A stretch of 64,000 nt of DNA from Bradyrhizobium ontarionense. Its GTDB lineage: Bacteria; Pseudomonadota; Alphaproteobacteria; Rhizobiales; Xanthobacteraceae. Made by a program: the position numbers and the translations under genes. The DNA lies in assembly GCF_021088345.1 (NCBI RefSeq), contig NZ_CP088156.1:3782001-3846000 (forward strand), written 5' to 3'. The notes under the pieces are model-generated. The model made no database searches. It saw nothing but the letters and a program-made list of their open reading frames with translations, and was not told the DNA's origin. Of this stretch, positions 10,250 to 18,246 are shown piece after piece; position 1 is the stretch's first letter; each line of letters begins with the position of its first letter.

Positions 10250-10360
10250 CCGACGGGCAGATTGCGCATGCGGGCCATGACGAAACTGCCCGTCGTGTTG
10301 AAATGTCGCAGCGTGAAGCCTTGCGCCGTCGGGCAAATCAGGACGATCTTTCCGCGCATC
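10250..10360. repeat. Fragment of Bradyrhizobium-type intergenic repeat
   Basis: CGACGGGCAGATTGCGCATG (10250-10269) nearly matches CGACGGGCGGTTTGCGCATG inside the large repeat copy at 25.7-26.2 kb and has the same orientation. A mirrored CTGCCCGTCG and a GCCGTCGGGCAAATC block follow. No gene is visible between the MarR stop and the transposase. Confidence 0.45.
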
Positions 10361-10534
10361 CCGCCTCGATACGGAGCAACTGTGCTGTTGAGGTAGGCCG
10401 GCGAGCGGCCGGCCTCAAGGCTGGCGCGAGACGCGCCCCCGCCTTCGGCGGCTGAAGGCCTTGACCCCGTCCGCTCGCCGTCCTGTTGGCTTGGCATGCG
10501 CTCGGTCGTGGACCGAGCGCGGCATGGCGCTCGA

Positions 10535-11503
10535 TCAGCTCACCGCAACGCGTGGTGGCTTAGGATTCCACTTCTCACCGCGGGCGATCATCGTGTTGAG
10601 GATGATGATCAGCTTGCGCATGCAGGCGATGAGCGCAACTTTCGGCTCCTTGCCCTTGGCGGTGAGGCGCTCATAGTAGGCCTTGAGCACCGGATTATGC
10701 TGGGTCGCTGCGCCGAGGCAGGGAAGAAACAGGCCGTTTCTCACCCAGCGCCGGCCCCCCTTGATGTGGCGCTCGCCTCGGCGCTTGCCGCTGTCATCGT
10801 CGTAAGGAGCGACCCCGATCAGGGCGGCGGCGATCTCGTCGCTCACCTTGCCGAGCTCCGGCGCTCCTGCAATGAGGATCGCGGAGGTCGTGCCGGCAAG
10901 CCCTGGCACAGTTTCGATGATCTCGGCGCGCTTGGCAAACTCCGGTGTGGCCTTGACCTTGGCCGAGATCGCAGCCTCGAGCTTCGCAATCTGTGCAGCG
11001 AGCGTCTTCAACACCTGGGAATGGGCCTTCTGCGCCAATCCCGGCACGACATGTTCGTTCTGGTTCTGCAGACGGGTTTTCAGATCCATCAGGTTCTTGC
11101 GTGCTTTCACCAGTCCCGCCAGTTCCTCGCGGGCAGCATCGTAGGTCTGGCTCGGTGCGTCGTTGAACGTCTCGGCGAACCAGGCGATCATCTCCGCATC
11201 GATCGTGTCGTTCTTCGCCAGTCGACCGGCCGATAGGGCAAAGTTGCGAACCCGCTTGGGATCGACGATCCGCACCTCTATCCCGGCCTGGCGCAACACC
11301 TTGGCCCACTCGCGCTCATAACCGCCGCTGGCCTCCATGACGGCCTTGTTCACCTTGTGCTTGCGAAGCAAGGTCAACAGCTGGCGGTGCCCGTGCGGAG
11401 TGCTCGGGAACGTCTGCCGTAGTCCGAGGCTGCGAATGCAGCCGTCCACCTTGTCCTTGGCCACATCGATGCCAGCGACACCGTTTGCGATTTGTGTCAT
11501 CAT
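10535..11503 (-). CDS. IS110-family transposase (DEDD)
   Basis: 322 residues. The RuvC-like N-terminal domain carries the DEDD tetrad: Asp13 (GIDVAKDK), Glu57 (AVMEASGGYE), and Asp99 and Asp102 (KNDTIDAEMIAWF). A coiled-coil linker follows, then the C-terminal Tnp domain with VPGLAGTTSAILIAG and the catalytic serine in GVAPYDDDSGKRRG (Ser238). The frame is intact, so it may be active. The start is one of two tandem ATGs at 11503, preceded by AGGGAG. In this family a structured RNA from the leader (bridge or seeker RNA) guides target choice. Confidence 0.92.
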   Translation of the reverse strand: MMTQIANGVAGIDVAKDKVDGCIRSLGLRQTFPSTPHGHRQLLTLLRKHKVNKAVMEASGGYEREWAKVLRQAGIEVRIVDPKRVRNFALSAGRLAKNDTIDAEMIAWFAETFNDAPSQTYDAAREELAGLVKARKNLMDLKTRLQNQNEHVVPGLAQKAHSQVLKTLAAQIAKLEAAISAKVKATPEFAKRAEIIETVPGLAGTTSAILIAGAPELGKVSDEIAAALIGVAPYDDDSGKRRGERHIKGGRRWVRNGLFLPCLGAATQHNPVLKAYYERLTAKGKEPKVALIACMRKLIIILNTMIARGEKWNPKPPRVAVS

Positions 11504-11634
11504 CCACTCCCTTCCTTGCCTTGTATGGGCTCGAGGCCCTTGCAACTGTTCGGGTTGAGGAAGATCACCGGAGCTGTCCCTCGCTCTGAAACAGGCTCTG
11601 CTGCGTTTGGGGCGTTACGGGCTCAGATCCAGCG

Positions 11635-11661
11635 ACGGGCGGTTTTGCGAGAACCGCCCGT
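11635..11661. ncRNA. Hairpin in the IS110 leader, candidate part of a bridge RNA
   Basis: ACGGGCGGTT (11635-11644) and AACCGCCCGT (11652-11661) form a perfect ten-base stem with a seven-base loop. It lies 130 bases upstream of the transposase start, on the side where IS110-group elements encode their guide RNA. It could equally belong to the host repeat next to it, since similar ACGGGC palindromes occur at 10250 and 26115. The RNA assignment is inference. Confidence 0.3.
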
Positions 11662-11692
11662 TCGCATATTCTGACAGACTTTCTGAACACAA

Positions 11693-12034
11693 GGGGCGTT
11701 GCGCGCGATCGTCACGACACGCGAGGCGGGGATGCGGTGGCCGCGAGACGTCGCAGCATGTCCTTAACGGAGATGCGGACGAACGATGCTCTTGCGGACG
11801 TGAAGTTGCGTGGTCCTGGCGCCCCGACGCTGGCGCTAAGTTCGTGATGATGCTTGCGCATCGCGCGGACGACGGTGGCTAACAAGCCCGGACACCGGGG
11901 AGAGCGCGATATAAGCGTGAAGACCATCGCGCAGGGAATGCCGGGTTGATCCGGCAGCACCTGTGGTACCTGCCGCCTGCATTTTTTTTCGCAGGCGGGC
12001 CATGGGTGAAGCCCTCACCCGGCATTCCCTGCGC
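11693..12034 (+). repeat. Large structured intergenic repeat, copy 1
   Basis: Outer arms GCGCAGGGAATGCCGGGT (11929-11946) and ACCCGGCATTCCCTGCGC (12017-12034) are a perfect 18-base inverted repeat. They enclose an inner eight-base stem CCGCCTGC/GCAGGCGG (11973-11980 and 11991-11998) around a T-rich loop. A less structured arm extends left to about 11693. Copy 2 at 25692-26165 has the same architecture in the opposite orientation. No protein-coding capacity is visible. Confidence 0.75.
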
Positions 12035-12156
12035 CCTTCGTTTGTCAGGAGGGACATGTCGACCGCAAGCCTCGGGCACAATCCGCCGCGAGACCGCACG
12101 GTCATGTCATCAGCTGTTTGAGATGTGAAATCGGGGCGAGCCTGAGTGACACTGCC

Positions 12157-12297
12157 GTAGGGTGGGCAAAGCGGCCGCCCGCAGGGCGGTCGCGTGCCCA
12201 CCGTCGCGCCGCAGCTCGGAGCCTGATGGTGGGCACGGCGCGCGAGCGAGCGCGGCATGATGCACGCAGTATGGACGCACGCCTTTGCCCACCCTAC
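12157..12297. repeat. MITE-like palindromic repeat
   Basis: A 141-base element bounded by the perfect 15-base inverted repeat GTAGGGTGGGCAAAG (12157-12171) and CTTTGCCCACCCTAC (12283-12297). A second nested pair, GCGTGCCCACCGTCGCGC against GATGGTGGGCACGGCGCG, makes most of it palindromic. It lies just downstream of the leftward SDR gene and could act as a terminator-like structure. Confidence 0.7.
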
Positions 12298-12325
12298 TCG
12301 CTTATCCGCATGCGCACGCGGGCAA

Positions 12326-13120
12326 CTACTTGCCGAACTCCTCGCGCATCTTCGCCTGGATCTTGGCCATGCCGGCGAGCCAGCGGTCGTAATTCTCGGT
12401 CTTCTTGCGCATGTAGCCGAGCACCTGCGGGTGCGGCAGGATCAGGAAGGTCTCCTCGGCGAGCCCCTTCAGCACGTCCTTCGCGACCCGCTCCGGCGTC
12501 AGGTCGCCGTCGCCGGATTGCGGCCCCTTCGGGATCGAGCGCAGCATGTCGGTGTCGACGCCCTGCGGGCACAGGATCGAGACCTTGATGTTGTCGGCCT
12601 TGTGCGAGATCGCGAGATTCTCGGCAAAACCGACCGCGGCATGCTTGGTGGTGGAGTAGGCAGCGCTACCGACCTGCGACAACAGGCCGGCCGCCGAGAT
12701 CGTGTTGAGGAAATAGCCGCCGCCGCGAGACTTGTAGCGCGGAACGAGGTGCCGCGCGGCATAGACATGGGCCATCACATGGATGGCCCAGCTCCGCATC
12801 CACGGCTCGTCCGAAGCCCCGCCGACATTCACCGCCAGCGGATCGAAGCCACCGCCGATGCCGGCATTGGAGCAGAACAACGCGATCGGGCCGAATTGCC
12901 GTTCGGTCTCCTCGATCACGTGAAGGATGTCCTTCTCCTGCGCCACGTCGCATTTGAATGCGGCGCCGCCGATCTCGGCCGCGACCGCGCGCGCGCCTGC
13001 ACCATCGAGATCGGTCACGATCACCTTGGCCGCGCCGGCATGCGCGAAGGCCTCGCACAGCGCCTTGCCGATGCCGCGGGCTCCACCAGTGACGACCACG
13101 TTCTTGCCGGTCACCTGCAT
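12326..13120 (-). CDS. Short-chain dehydrogenase/reductase
   Basis: 264 residues. The Rossmann motif is TGGARGIG, followed by CSNAGIGGG and the catalytic Ser (NTISAAG) and YSTTK tetrad members. The tail (ILPHPQVLGYMRKKTENYDRWLAGMAKIQ) is longer than in FabG and resembles SDRs annotated with fatty-acyl or steroid-like substrates, but the substrate cannot be read. A strong AGGAGGG precedes the ATG. The hemolysin III gene lies 24 bases upstream on the same strand, so the two could be co-transcribed. Confidence 0.87.
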   Translation of the reverse strand: MQVTGKNVVVTGGARGIGKALCEAFAHAGAAKVIVTDLDGAGARAVAAEIGGAAFKCDVAQEKDILHVIEETERQFGPIALFCSNAGIGGGFDPLAVNVGGASDEPWMRSWAIHVMAHVYAARHLVPRYKSRGGGYFLNTISAAGLLSQVGSAAYSTTKHAAVGFAENLAISHKADNIKVSILCPQGVDTDMLRSIPKGPQSGDGDLTPERVAKDVLKGLAEETFLILPHPQVLGYMRKKTENYDRWLAGMAKIQAKMREEFGK

Positions 13121-13144
13121 GCGAAGCCCTCCTGGTGGAATTTT

Positions 13145-13840
13145 CTATGTCAGAACGAGATCGAGCACCGCAGTGTAGTGGCAGCCGGCGCCCAGCAGGA
13201 CGAAACAATGCCAGATCGCGTTCTGGAAGCGCAAGCGGCGCCAGGAGTGAAAGATGACGCCCATACTGTAGAGAATGCCTCCCGCGAGCACGCAGGCCAG
13301 AACCGAGGTCGGCATGACGGCGACGACGCGGTCGTACATCATGATGCCGCTCCAGCCGAGCGCCAGATAGAGCCCGATCGACAGCGCGTCGAAGCGGCCC
13401 GGCCAGCGCAGCTTCAGCACGATGCCGAAAATGGCAACGCCCCAGACGCCGAGCAGCAGCGCCACCGAGAACAGCGTGTCCTTCAGCGCCGCGATGAACG
13501 GCGTATAGGTGGCCGCGATCAGCACGTAGATGGCGGAATGATCGAAGCGGCGCAGCACCCATTTGGTGGGCGACACCGGCCACAGATTGTAGGTTGCCGA
13601 CAGGATCAGCATCGACAGCAGGCCGGCGACATAGACCGACACCACGACAATGTCGACCGGGCTGGCATAGATCGAGGTCAGCACCACGAGCACGGTCGCG
13701 GCCACCAGGCCGGCGGCGATCCCGAGGATATGGATTACGCCATCGACGATCATCTCGACCTTGTCGTAATTCCACCGCATCGCACCGGTGGCGGCATGGA
13801 CGGAGGTCGAGGCGAACTGCTTCAGTTGGAATACGGTCAT
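13145..13840 (-). CDS. trhA: Hemolysin III / TrhA (PAQR-type membrane protein)
   Basis: A 231-residue inner-membrane protein with about seven hydrophobic segments. PAQR family landmarks are present: an N-terminal Glu and VDGVIHILG, then SATYNLWPVSPTKWVLRRFDHSAIYVLIAATYTPF, and the C-terminal FQNAIWHCFVLLGAGCHYTAV with paired histidines that would bind zinc with the earlier His. In Escherichia coli TrhA is linked to membrane energetics homeostasis. The hemolysin name is historical. Confidence 0.9.
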   Translation of the reverse strand: MTVFQLKQFASTSVHAATGAMRWNYDKVEMIVDGVIHILGIAAGLVAATVLVVLTSIYASPVDIVVVSVYVAGLLSMLILSATYNLWPVSPTKWVLRRFDHSAIYVLIAATYTPFIAALKDTLFSVALLLGVWGVAIFGIVLKLRWPGRFDALSIGLYLALGWSGIMMYDRVVAVMPTSVLACVLAGGILYSMGVIFHSWRRLRFQNAIWHCFVLLGAGCHYTAVLDLVLT

Positions 13841-14030
13841 GTAGGAACCTGGCGTTGGCTTGCCGGGACAAACTTAGCTGGACGATTATGGTTTCCAGTG
13901 GTCAACGATCCGTTGAAGCTCCGGTTCTACCCGAAAACGCGCCGGAAATGTGAGCTTGAATCCCGGGTTTTGCATCGCCACCTCTCACAAGTCGCTCACG
14001 CCCTTTTCAACTCGCGAATTCTCCTCCCGC

Positions 14031-15494
14031 ATGGTGTCTTTTTCTGAACTCGTCGACGAAGCGCGGCTTTCGGCCCGCGCCCTGCTCGATTATGGCGAGA
14101 GCTTCTTCAACCCGACCGTCCGGCTCGGCGTCACCGGGTTGTCACGGGCCGGCAAGACCGTGTTCATCACCGCGCTGATCCACGGGCTGATCCGGGGAGG
14201 ACGCCTGCCCATATTCGAGGCGCAGGCCACCGGCCGCATTGCGCGCGCCTATCTGGCGCCGCAACCGGATGACGGCGTGCCGCGCTTTGCCTATGAGAGC
14301 CACGTGCGGGCGCTGGTCGCGGAGCGGCGCTGGCCGAGCTCGACGGTCGACATCAGCGAGCTCCGGCTGGTGATCGAATTCCAGCGCGCCAATGGTGCCG
14401 AGCGCACGCTGACCCTGGACATCGTCGACTATCCCGGCGAGTGGCTGCTCGACCTGCCGCTCCTGAACAAAAGCTACGAGCAGTGGGCGCACGAAAGCCT
14501 CGCGCTGTCGCGGAGCGAGCCGCGGGCACATCTGGCCGGGGACTGGCACGCGCAATTGGCCACACTCTCCGCCGAGGGCCGCGAAGACGAGCCGGCGACG
14601 CTCGAGGCGGCCCGTCTGTTCACCGAGTACCTGCGCGCCTGCCGCGACGACCGCTTCGCCATGAGCCTGTTGCCACCGGGACGATTCCTGATGCCAGGGA
14701 ATCTCGCGGGATCGCCGGCGCTGACCTTTGCGCCGCTCGATGTGCCGGCCCACGGCCACGCGCCTGACGCCTCGCTGTGGGCGATGATGGTGCGCCGCTT
14801 CGAGGCCTACAAGGACATCGTGGTCCGGCCGTTCTTCCGCGACCATTTCGCGCGGCTCGATCGCCAGATCGTGCTGGTCGACGCGCTCTCGGCGTTCAAT
14901 GCCGGACCGGAGGCGCTGCATGATCTCGAGGCCGCGCTGACCGGCATTCTCGACTGCTTCCGCGTCGGCCGCAGCTCGGTGCTGTCGACGCTGTTCCGGC
15001 CCCGCATCGACCGCATCCTGTTCGCGGCCACCAAGGCCGATCATCTGCATCACACCAGCCACGACCGGCTGGAGGCCGTGCTGCGGCGCGCCGTCAACCA
15101 CGCCGTGGCCCGCGCCGAGAGCACCGGCGCCGACATCGACGTCGTGGCGCTGGCCGCTGTGCGGGCCACGCGCGAAGCGCTGGTCGCGCGCGGCCGCGAC
15201 AAGCTGCCGTCGCTGCTCGGTACCCCCGCCGCCGGCGAAAGCGCCAATGGCGAGATCTTCGACGGCAACACCGAGGTGGCGACGTTTCCGGGCGAGCTGC
15301 CTGTGGATGCCGAGGAGCTGTTCAAGGGCGGTGCCTATCGCGGCCTGTCCAGCGCCGACGCCGATGGGACCGATTTCCGCTTTCTTCGCTTCCGCCCGCC
15401 TTTGCTGGAGCCCGACGCTGGCGGCGAGCCCGCTTTTCCCCATATTCGTCTCGACCGCGCCCTTCAGTTCCTGATCGGAGACCGGCTGCAATGA
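14031..15494 (+). CDS. ycjX: YcjX-family P-loop protein (DUF463)
   Basis: About 487 residues of a predicted NTPase conserved with YcjF. Walker A is GLSRAGKT (residues 36-43) and a Walker-B-like TLDIVDYPGEW follows. The downstream LPPGRFLMPGNLAGSPALTF and LVDALSAFNAGP blocks are typical of the family. The start at 14031 (MVSFSELVDEARL) is chosen over an upstream ATG because family members begin just before this segment; no strong Shine-Dalgarno sequence is visible for either. The next gene overlaps it by ATGA, so the two are translationally coupled. The family is induced with envelope or heat stress in gammaproteobacteria; the precise function is not established. Confidence 0.88.
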   Translation: MVSFSELVDEARLSARALLDYGESFFNPTVRLGVTGLSRAGKTVFITALIHGLIRGGRLPIFEAQATGRIARAYLAPQPDDGVPRFAYESHVRALVAERRWPSSTVDISELRLVIEFQRANGAERTLTLDIVDYPGEWLLDLPLLNKSYEQWAHESLALSRSEPRAHLAGDWHAQLATLSAEGREDEPATLEAARLFTEYLRACRDDRFAMSLLPPGRFLMPGNLAGSPALTFAPLDVPAHGHAPDASLWAMMVRRFEAYKDIVVRPFFRDHFARLDRQIVLVDALSAFNAGPEALHDLEAALTGILDCFRVGRSSVLSTLFRPRIDRILFAATKADHLHHTSHDRLEAVLRRAVNHAVARAESTGADIDVVALAAVRATREALVARGRDKLPSLLGTPAAGESANGEIFDGNTEVATFPGELPVDAEELFKGGAYRGLSSADADGTDFRFLRFRPPLLEPDAGGEPAFPHIRLDRALQFLIGDRLQ

Positions 15495-16519
15495 GCGAAC
15501 GCGCCAAGCCACGTCGCCCCCAGACGTTCCGGCTCGATGATCCCGACGTCGTGGTGGTCGATGCAGAGGATACCGGCCGGCCGGGCCGCGGCACGATCCA
15601 GATCACGCCGGAAGCCGACCCCGCGCAATTGCCGGTGCCGGTCGAGGTCGTGCTGCCGGCGCGGCACGGCTTCCGCTGGGGTGCCCTTTTTTGGGGATCG
15701 GTGGCCGGCCTCGTGCTGCTCGGCCTCGGCCTCGGCGTCACGCATCTGATCGAGGATCTGTTCGCCCGCAGCGAGGCGCTCGGCTATCTCGGCGCTGGGC
15801 TAGCCGCCGCCGCCGCGGTCGCGCTCGCCGCCGTGATCGCGCGCGAAACCTTTGGGCTGGTGCGGCTGGCCACGATCGAGAAGCTGCATCAGCGCGCCGC
15901 CGCGGTGCTCTTGTCCGACGATCGCGCCGAGAGCCGCGAAGTCATCGCCGAGCTGCTGCGGATCGCACATGCGAATCCGCGACTGGCGCGACCGCGCGCA
16001 GAGCTTGCTGGCCATGCGGACGACATCATCGACGGCAGCGACATGATCAAGCTCGCCGAGCGCGAGCTGATGACGCCGCTCGACATCGAGGCGCGCCGGC
16101 TGGTCTCGGTGGCGGCGCAACGGGTGTCGGTGGTCACGGCGGTGAGCCCGCGTGCGATGATCGACGTGCTGTTCGTGTTCGTGGCGTCGCTGCGGCTGAT
16201 CCGCCAGCTCGCGCGGCTCTATGGCGGCCGCCCCGGCGCACTCGGCATGATCAGCCTGCTACGCCACATCATCGCCCATCTCGCGATCACCGGCGGCATG
16301 GCAGCGAGCGACAGCCTGATCCAGCAGGTGCTGGGCCACGGCATCGCTGCAAAACTGTCGCAACGGCTTGGCGAGGGCGTGCTCAACGGCCTGCTCACGG
16401 CACGGCTCGGCCTCGCGGCGATCGACGTGACGCGGCCGCTGCCGTTCACGGCGTTGCCGCGGCCGGCACTGGCCGATCTCGCCAAGGACCTGCTGCGCAA
16501 GCGGGAGGATGAGGAGTGA
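15491..16519 (+). CDS. ycjF: YcjF-family membrane protein (DUF697/TIGR01620)
   Basis: 342 residues. A hydrophilic N-terminus is followed by two membrane segments (about 60-82 and 98-120). The conserved soluble region holds the RAMIDVLFVFVASLRLIRQLARLYGGRPG block and a C-terminal PLPFTALPRPALADLAKDL. The start overlaps the ycjX stop (ATGA at 15491), the usual arrangement for this pair. It is likely the membrane partner of the YcjX P-loop protein. Confidence 0.88.
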   Translation: MSERAKPRRPQTFRLDDPDVVVVDAEDTGRPGRGTIQITPEADPAQLPVPVEVVLPARHGFRWGALFWGSVAGLVLLGLGLGVTHLIEDLFARSEALGYLGAGLAAAAAVALAAVIARETFGLVRLATIEKLHQRAAAVLLSDDRAESREVIAELLRIAHANPRLARPRAELAGHADDIIDGSDMIKLAERELMTPLDIEARRLVSVAAQRVSVVTAVSPRAMIDVLFVFVASLRLIRQLARLYGGRPGALGMISLLRHIIAHLAITGGMAASDSLIQQVLGHGIAAKLSQRLGEGVLNGLLTARLGLAAIDVTRPLPFTALPRPALADLAKDLLRKREDEE

Positions 16520-16522
16520 TGC

Positions 16523-18115
16523 TCAGCCGCGGGCAGTGGAGTCGGGATCACCGGCGAGCCAGCGCCATTGGTACAATGGCGATGTCGGTGGCGGCGACAG
16601 GTCGGGCGTCCATCCCGTCAGCTTCTCGAGCGCGTAGGTGTCCATGACCGTGCCGCGCCACGTCCGCTGCACGCTGCCGAGCGGCTCCCGGCGCGCGGTC
16701 GTGTCAGTCCACACCCGACCGCTGTTGTCCGGCTCGCGCACGACGTAGAGGCCGGGATGTCCTGCGATCAGGCTCATGCCGGGATCACGAAAGCCCAGGA
16801 AGCGGGCGCGCTCATTGATCTGGACGACCGGCACGCGCCCCCTGAAGAACCAGCGCAGCATCGCATAGGTGCGGTAGTCGGAGGTGGCGATCCAGGTGGC
16901 GCCGGTGCTCGCCAGTTCTTCTTCGGCCCGCGCCGCCACCTGCTGGTACCCCGCCTCGCCGCCAATGGGATCGGCCCTGCCGAGGAAATTCCAGGGTGCG
17001 GCGACATAATAGAGGAAGATCAGGACGACCATGGCGATGCCCGTCCCGACAGCCGCGCGCGCCCAGCCGATAGTCGAGCGGATCATCCATTTCGGCCAGC
17101 CTTCCTGCGGCAGCCGTACGATGTTGATGGCGACCGCCGCAAACCCGATCGGCCACATGAACATCGGCCAGGTATCGCCGATCCGCAGGGTGAGCGACTT
17201 CCACAGGAAGTACAGGAATGGCACGAGCACCGCGGTGGACAGCAGGATCGCAACAGGCTCGCGCGTGCGATAGCCACGCCACGCCGTGAGCGTCAGCGCC
17301 GACAGCGTGACGGGCAACAGGATGAATCCGACCTGTCCGAGTTGCAGTCCGATATAGTCGCCGAGCGTCCGAAAGGAAAAATCGCGCGGCGCGGTGGCGC
17401 GAACGAGTTGAAACCAGAACGACGCCCAGTCGTGCTGGGCGTTCCAGATCAGCACAGGCGAGAACACCGCCAGAGCGATCAGCGCGCCGCACCAGGGATA
17501 GGGACTGAAAAGCCAGCGGCGACGCCAGGCGGGAACGAGCAGGAACGCCGCCACCGCCGGCAACAGCATGACCACGGTGAACTTCGACAGCAGCGCCAAT
17601 CCGCCGAACAGGCCGGCGGCGAGCCACCAGCGGCCGTCGCCGCTCTCGGCAAGTCGGACCAGGGCGCAGATCATCGCGAGCGCAAACGGGATCGCCGCGA
17701 TATCGGGCGCAACCTTGGCCATCAGCAGGCCATAATACAGCGCCGCCTCCGGCAGCAGCACCGCGAGAATCACGGCCCTGACATTGTGTGTGACGCGGCG
17801 GACGATGTCGGCGAGCAGCAGCTGCGATGCGCCCATCGCGAGGATACCTGCGAAGCGAACGCCGAGATTGGTATCGCCGAACAGCGTGGTTCCCAGCCGG
17901 ATGAACCAGGCGATCATGGGCGGATGATCGAGGAAGCAGAGCTGCAGCTCTTTCGACCAGGTCCAGTAATAGGCCTCGTCGGTGCGCAGATCGAGCGCGC
18001 TCGCGTAAACGATGCGGATCATCGTCATCGCCGCGATCACGACCGCCGCCATGAGCCACGCGGCGCGCGTGGACCGAGGATGTGGACTGTCGATGCTGGG
18101 GGAAATGGCCGTCAC
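16523..18115 (-). CDS. GT39-family membrane glycosyltransferase
   Basis: About 530 residues with roughly ten to twelve membrane segments. The first periplasmic loop has the acidic motif LRTDEAYYWTWSKE, diagnostic of ArnT/PMT-type glycosyltransferases that use polyprenyl-phosphate sugars, and FLDHPPMIAWFIRL follows. It would transfer a sugar from a lipid carrier to a lipid or glycan on the periplasmic face. The start appears to be GTG. It is convergent with ycjF, with stops four bases apart, so transcripts must overlap. The acceptor and sugar are unknown. Confidence 0.85.
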   Translation of the reverse strand: MTAISPSIDSPHPRSTRAAWLMAAVVIAAMTMIRIVYASALDLRTDEAYYWTWSKELQLCFLDHPPMIAWFIRLGTTLFGDTNLGVRFAGILAMGASQLLLADIVRRVTHNVRAVILAVLLPEAALYYGLLMAKVAPDIAAIPFALAMICALVRLAESGDGRWWLAAGLFGGLALLSKFTVVMLLPAVAAFLLVPAWRRRWLFSPYPWCGALIALAVFSPVLIWNAQHDWASFWFQLVRATAPRDFSFRTLGDYIGLQLGQVGFILLPVTLSALTLTAWRGYRTREPVAILLSTAVLVPFLYFLWKSLTLRIGDTWPMFMWPIGFAAVAINIVRLPQEGWPKWMIRSTIGWARAAVGTGIAMVVLIFLYYVAAPWNFLGRADPIGGEAGYQQVAARAEEELASTGATWIATSDYRTYAMLRWFFRGRVPVVQINERARFLGFRDPGMSLIAGHPGLYVVREPDNSGRVWTDTTARREPLGSVQRTWRGTVMDTYALEKLTGWTPDLSPPPTSPLYQWRWLAGDPDSTARG

Positions 18116-18246
18116 GCGGTGCTTTTCCCCGACTCCGTCGGGCGAGTCAACGCTCCCCCGGCACCGCCGGCCCGCCTCCGCAACCCGCCCTCTAGGCCAT
18201 CAGGGAATAAATCTCTAGCATCGCGGTTCACGATGACACGGACCCC

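Larger units (their letters stand above)
10535..11665 (-). mobile_element. IS110-family insertion sequence (ends not resolved)
   Basis: Defined by the transposase gene plus its 5' leader. IS110 elements usually lack long terminal inverted repeats and make no clear target duplication, so the borders cannot be set from sequence alone. The left limit is given as the transposase stop and the right limit as the end of a hairpin in the leader. Repeat-element sequence flanks it on both sides (10250-10360 and from about 11693), consistent with insertion into or beside a repeat. Confidence 0.6.

Noticed and set aside
13145..13840. Hemolysin (virulence factor)
   Set aside because: The name is historical; the sequence is an ordinary PAQR-type membrane protein.
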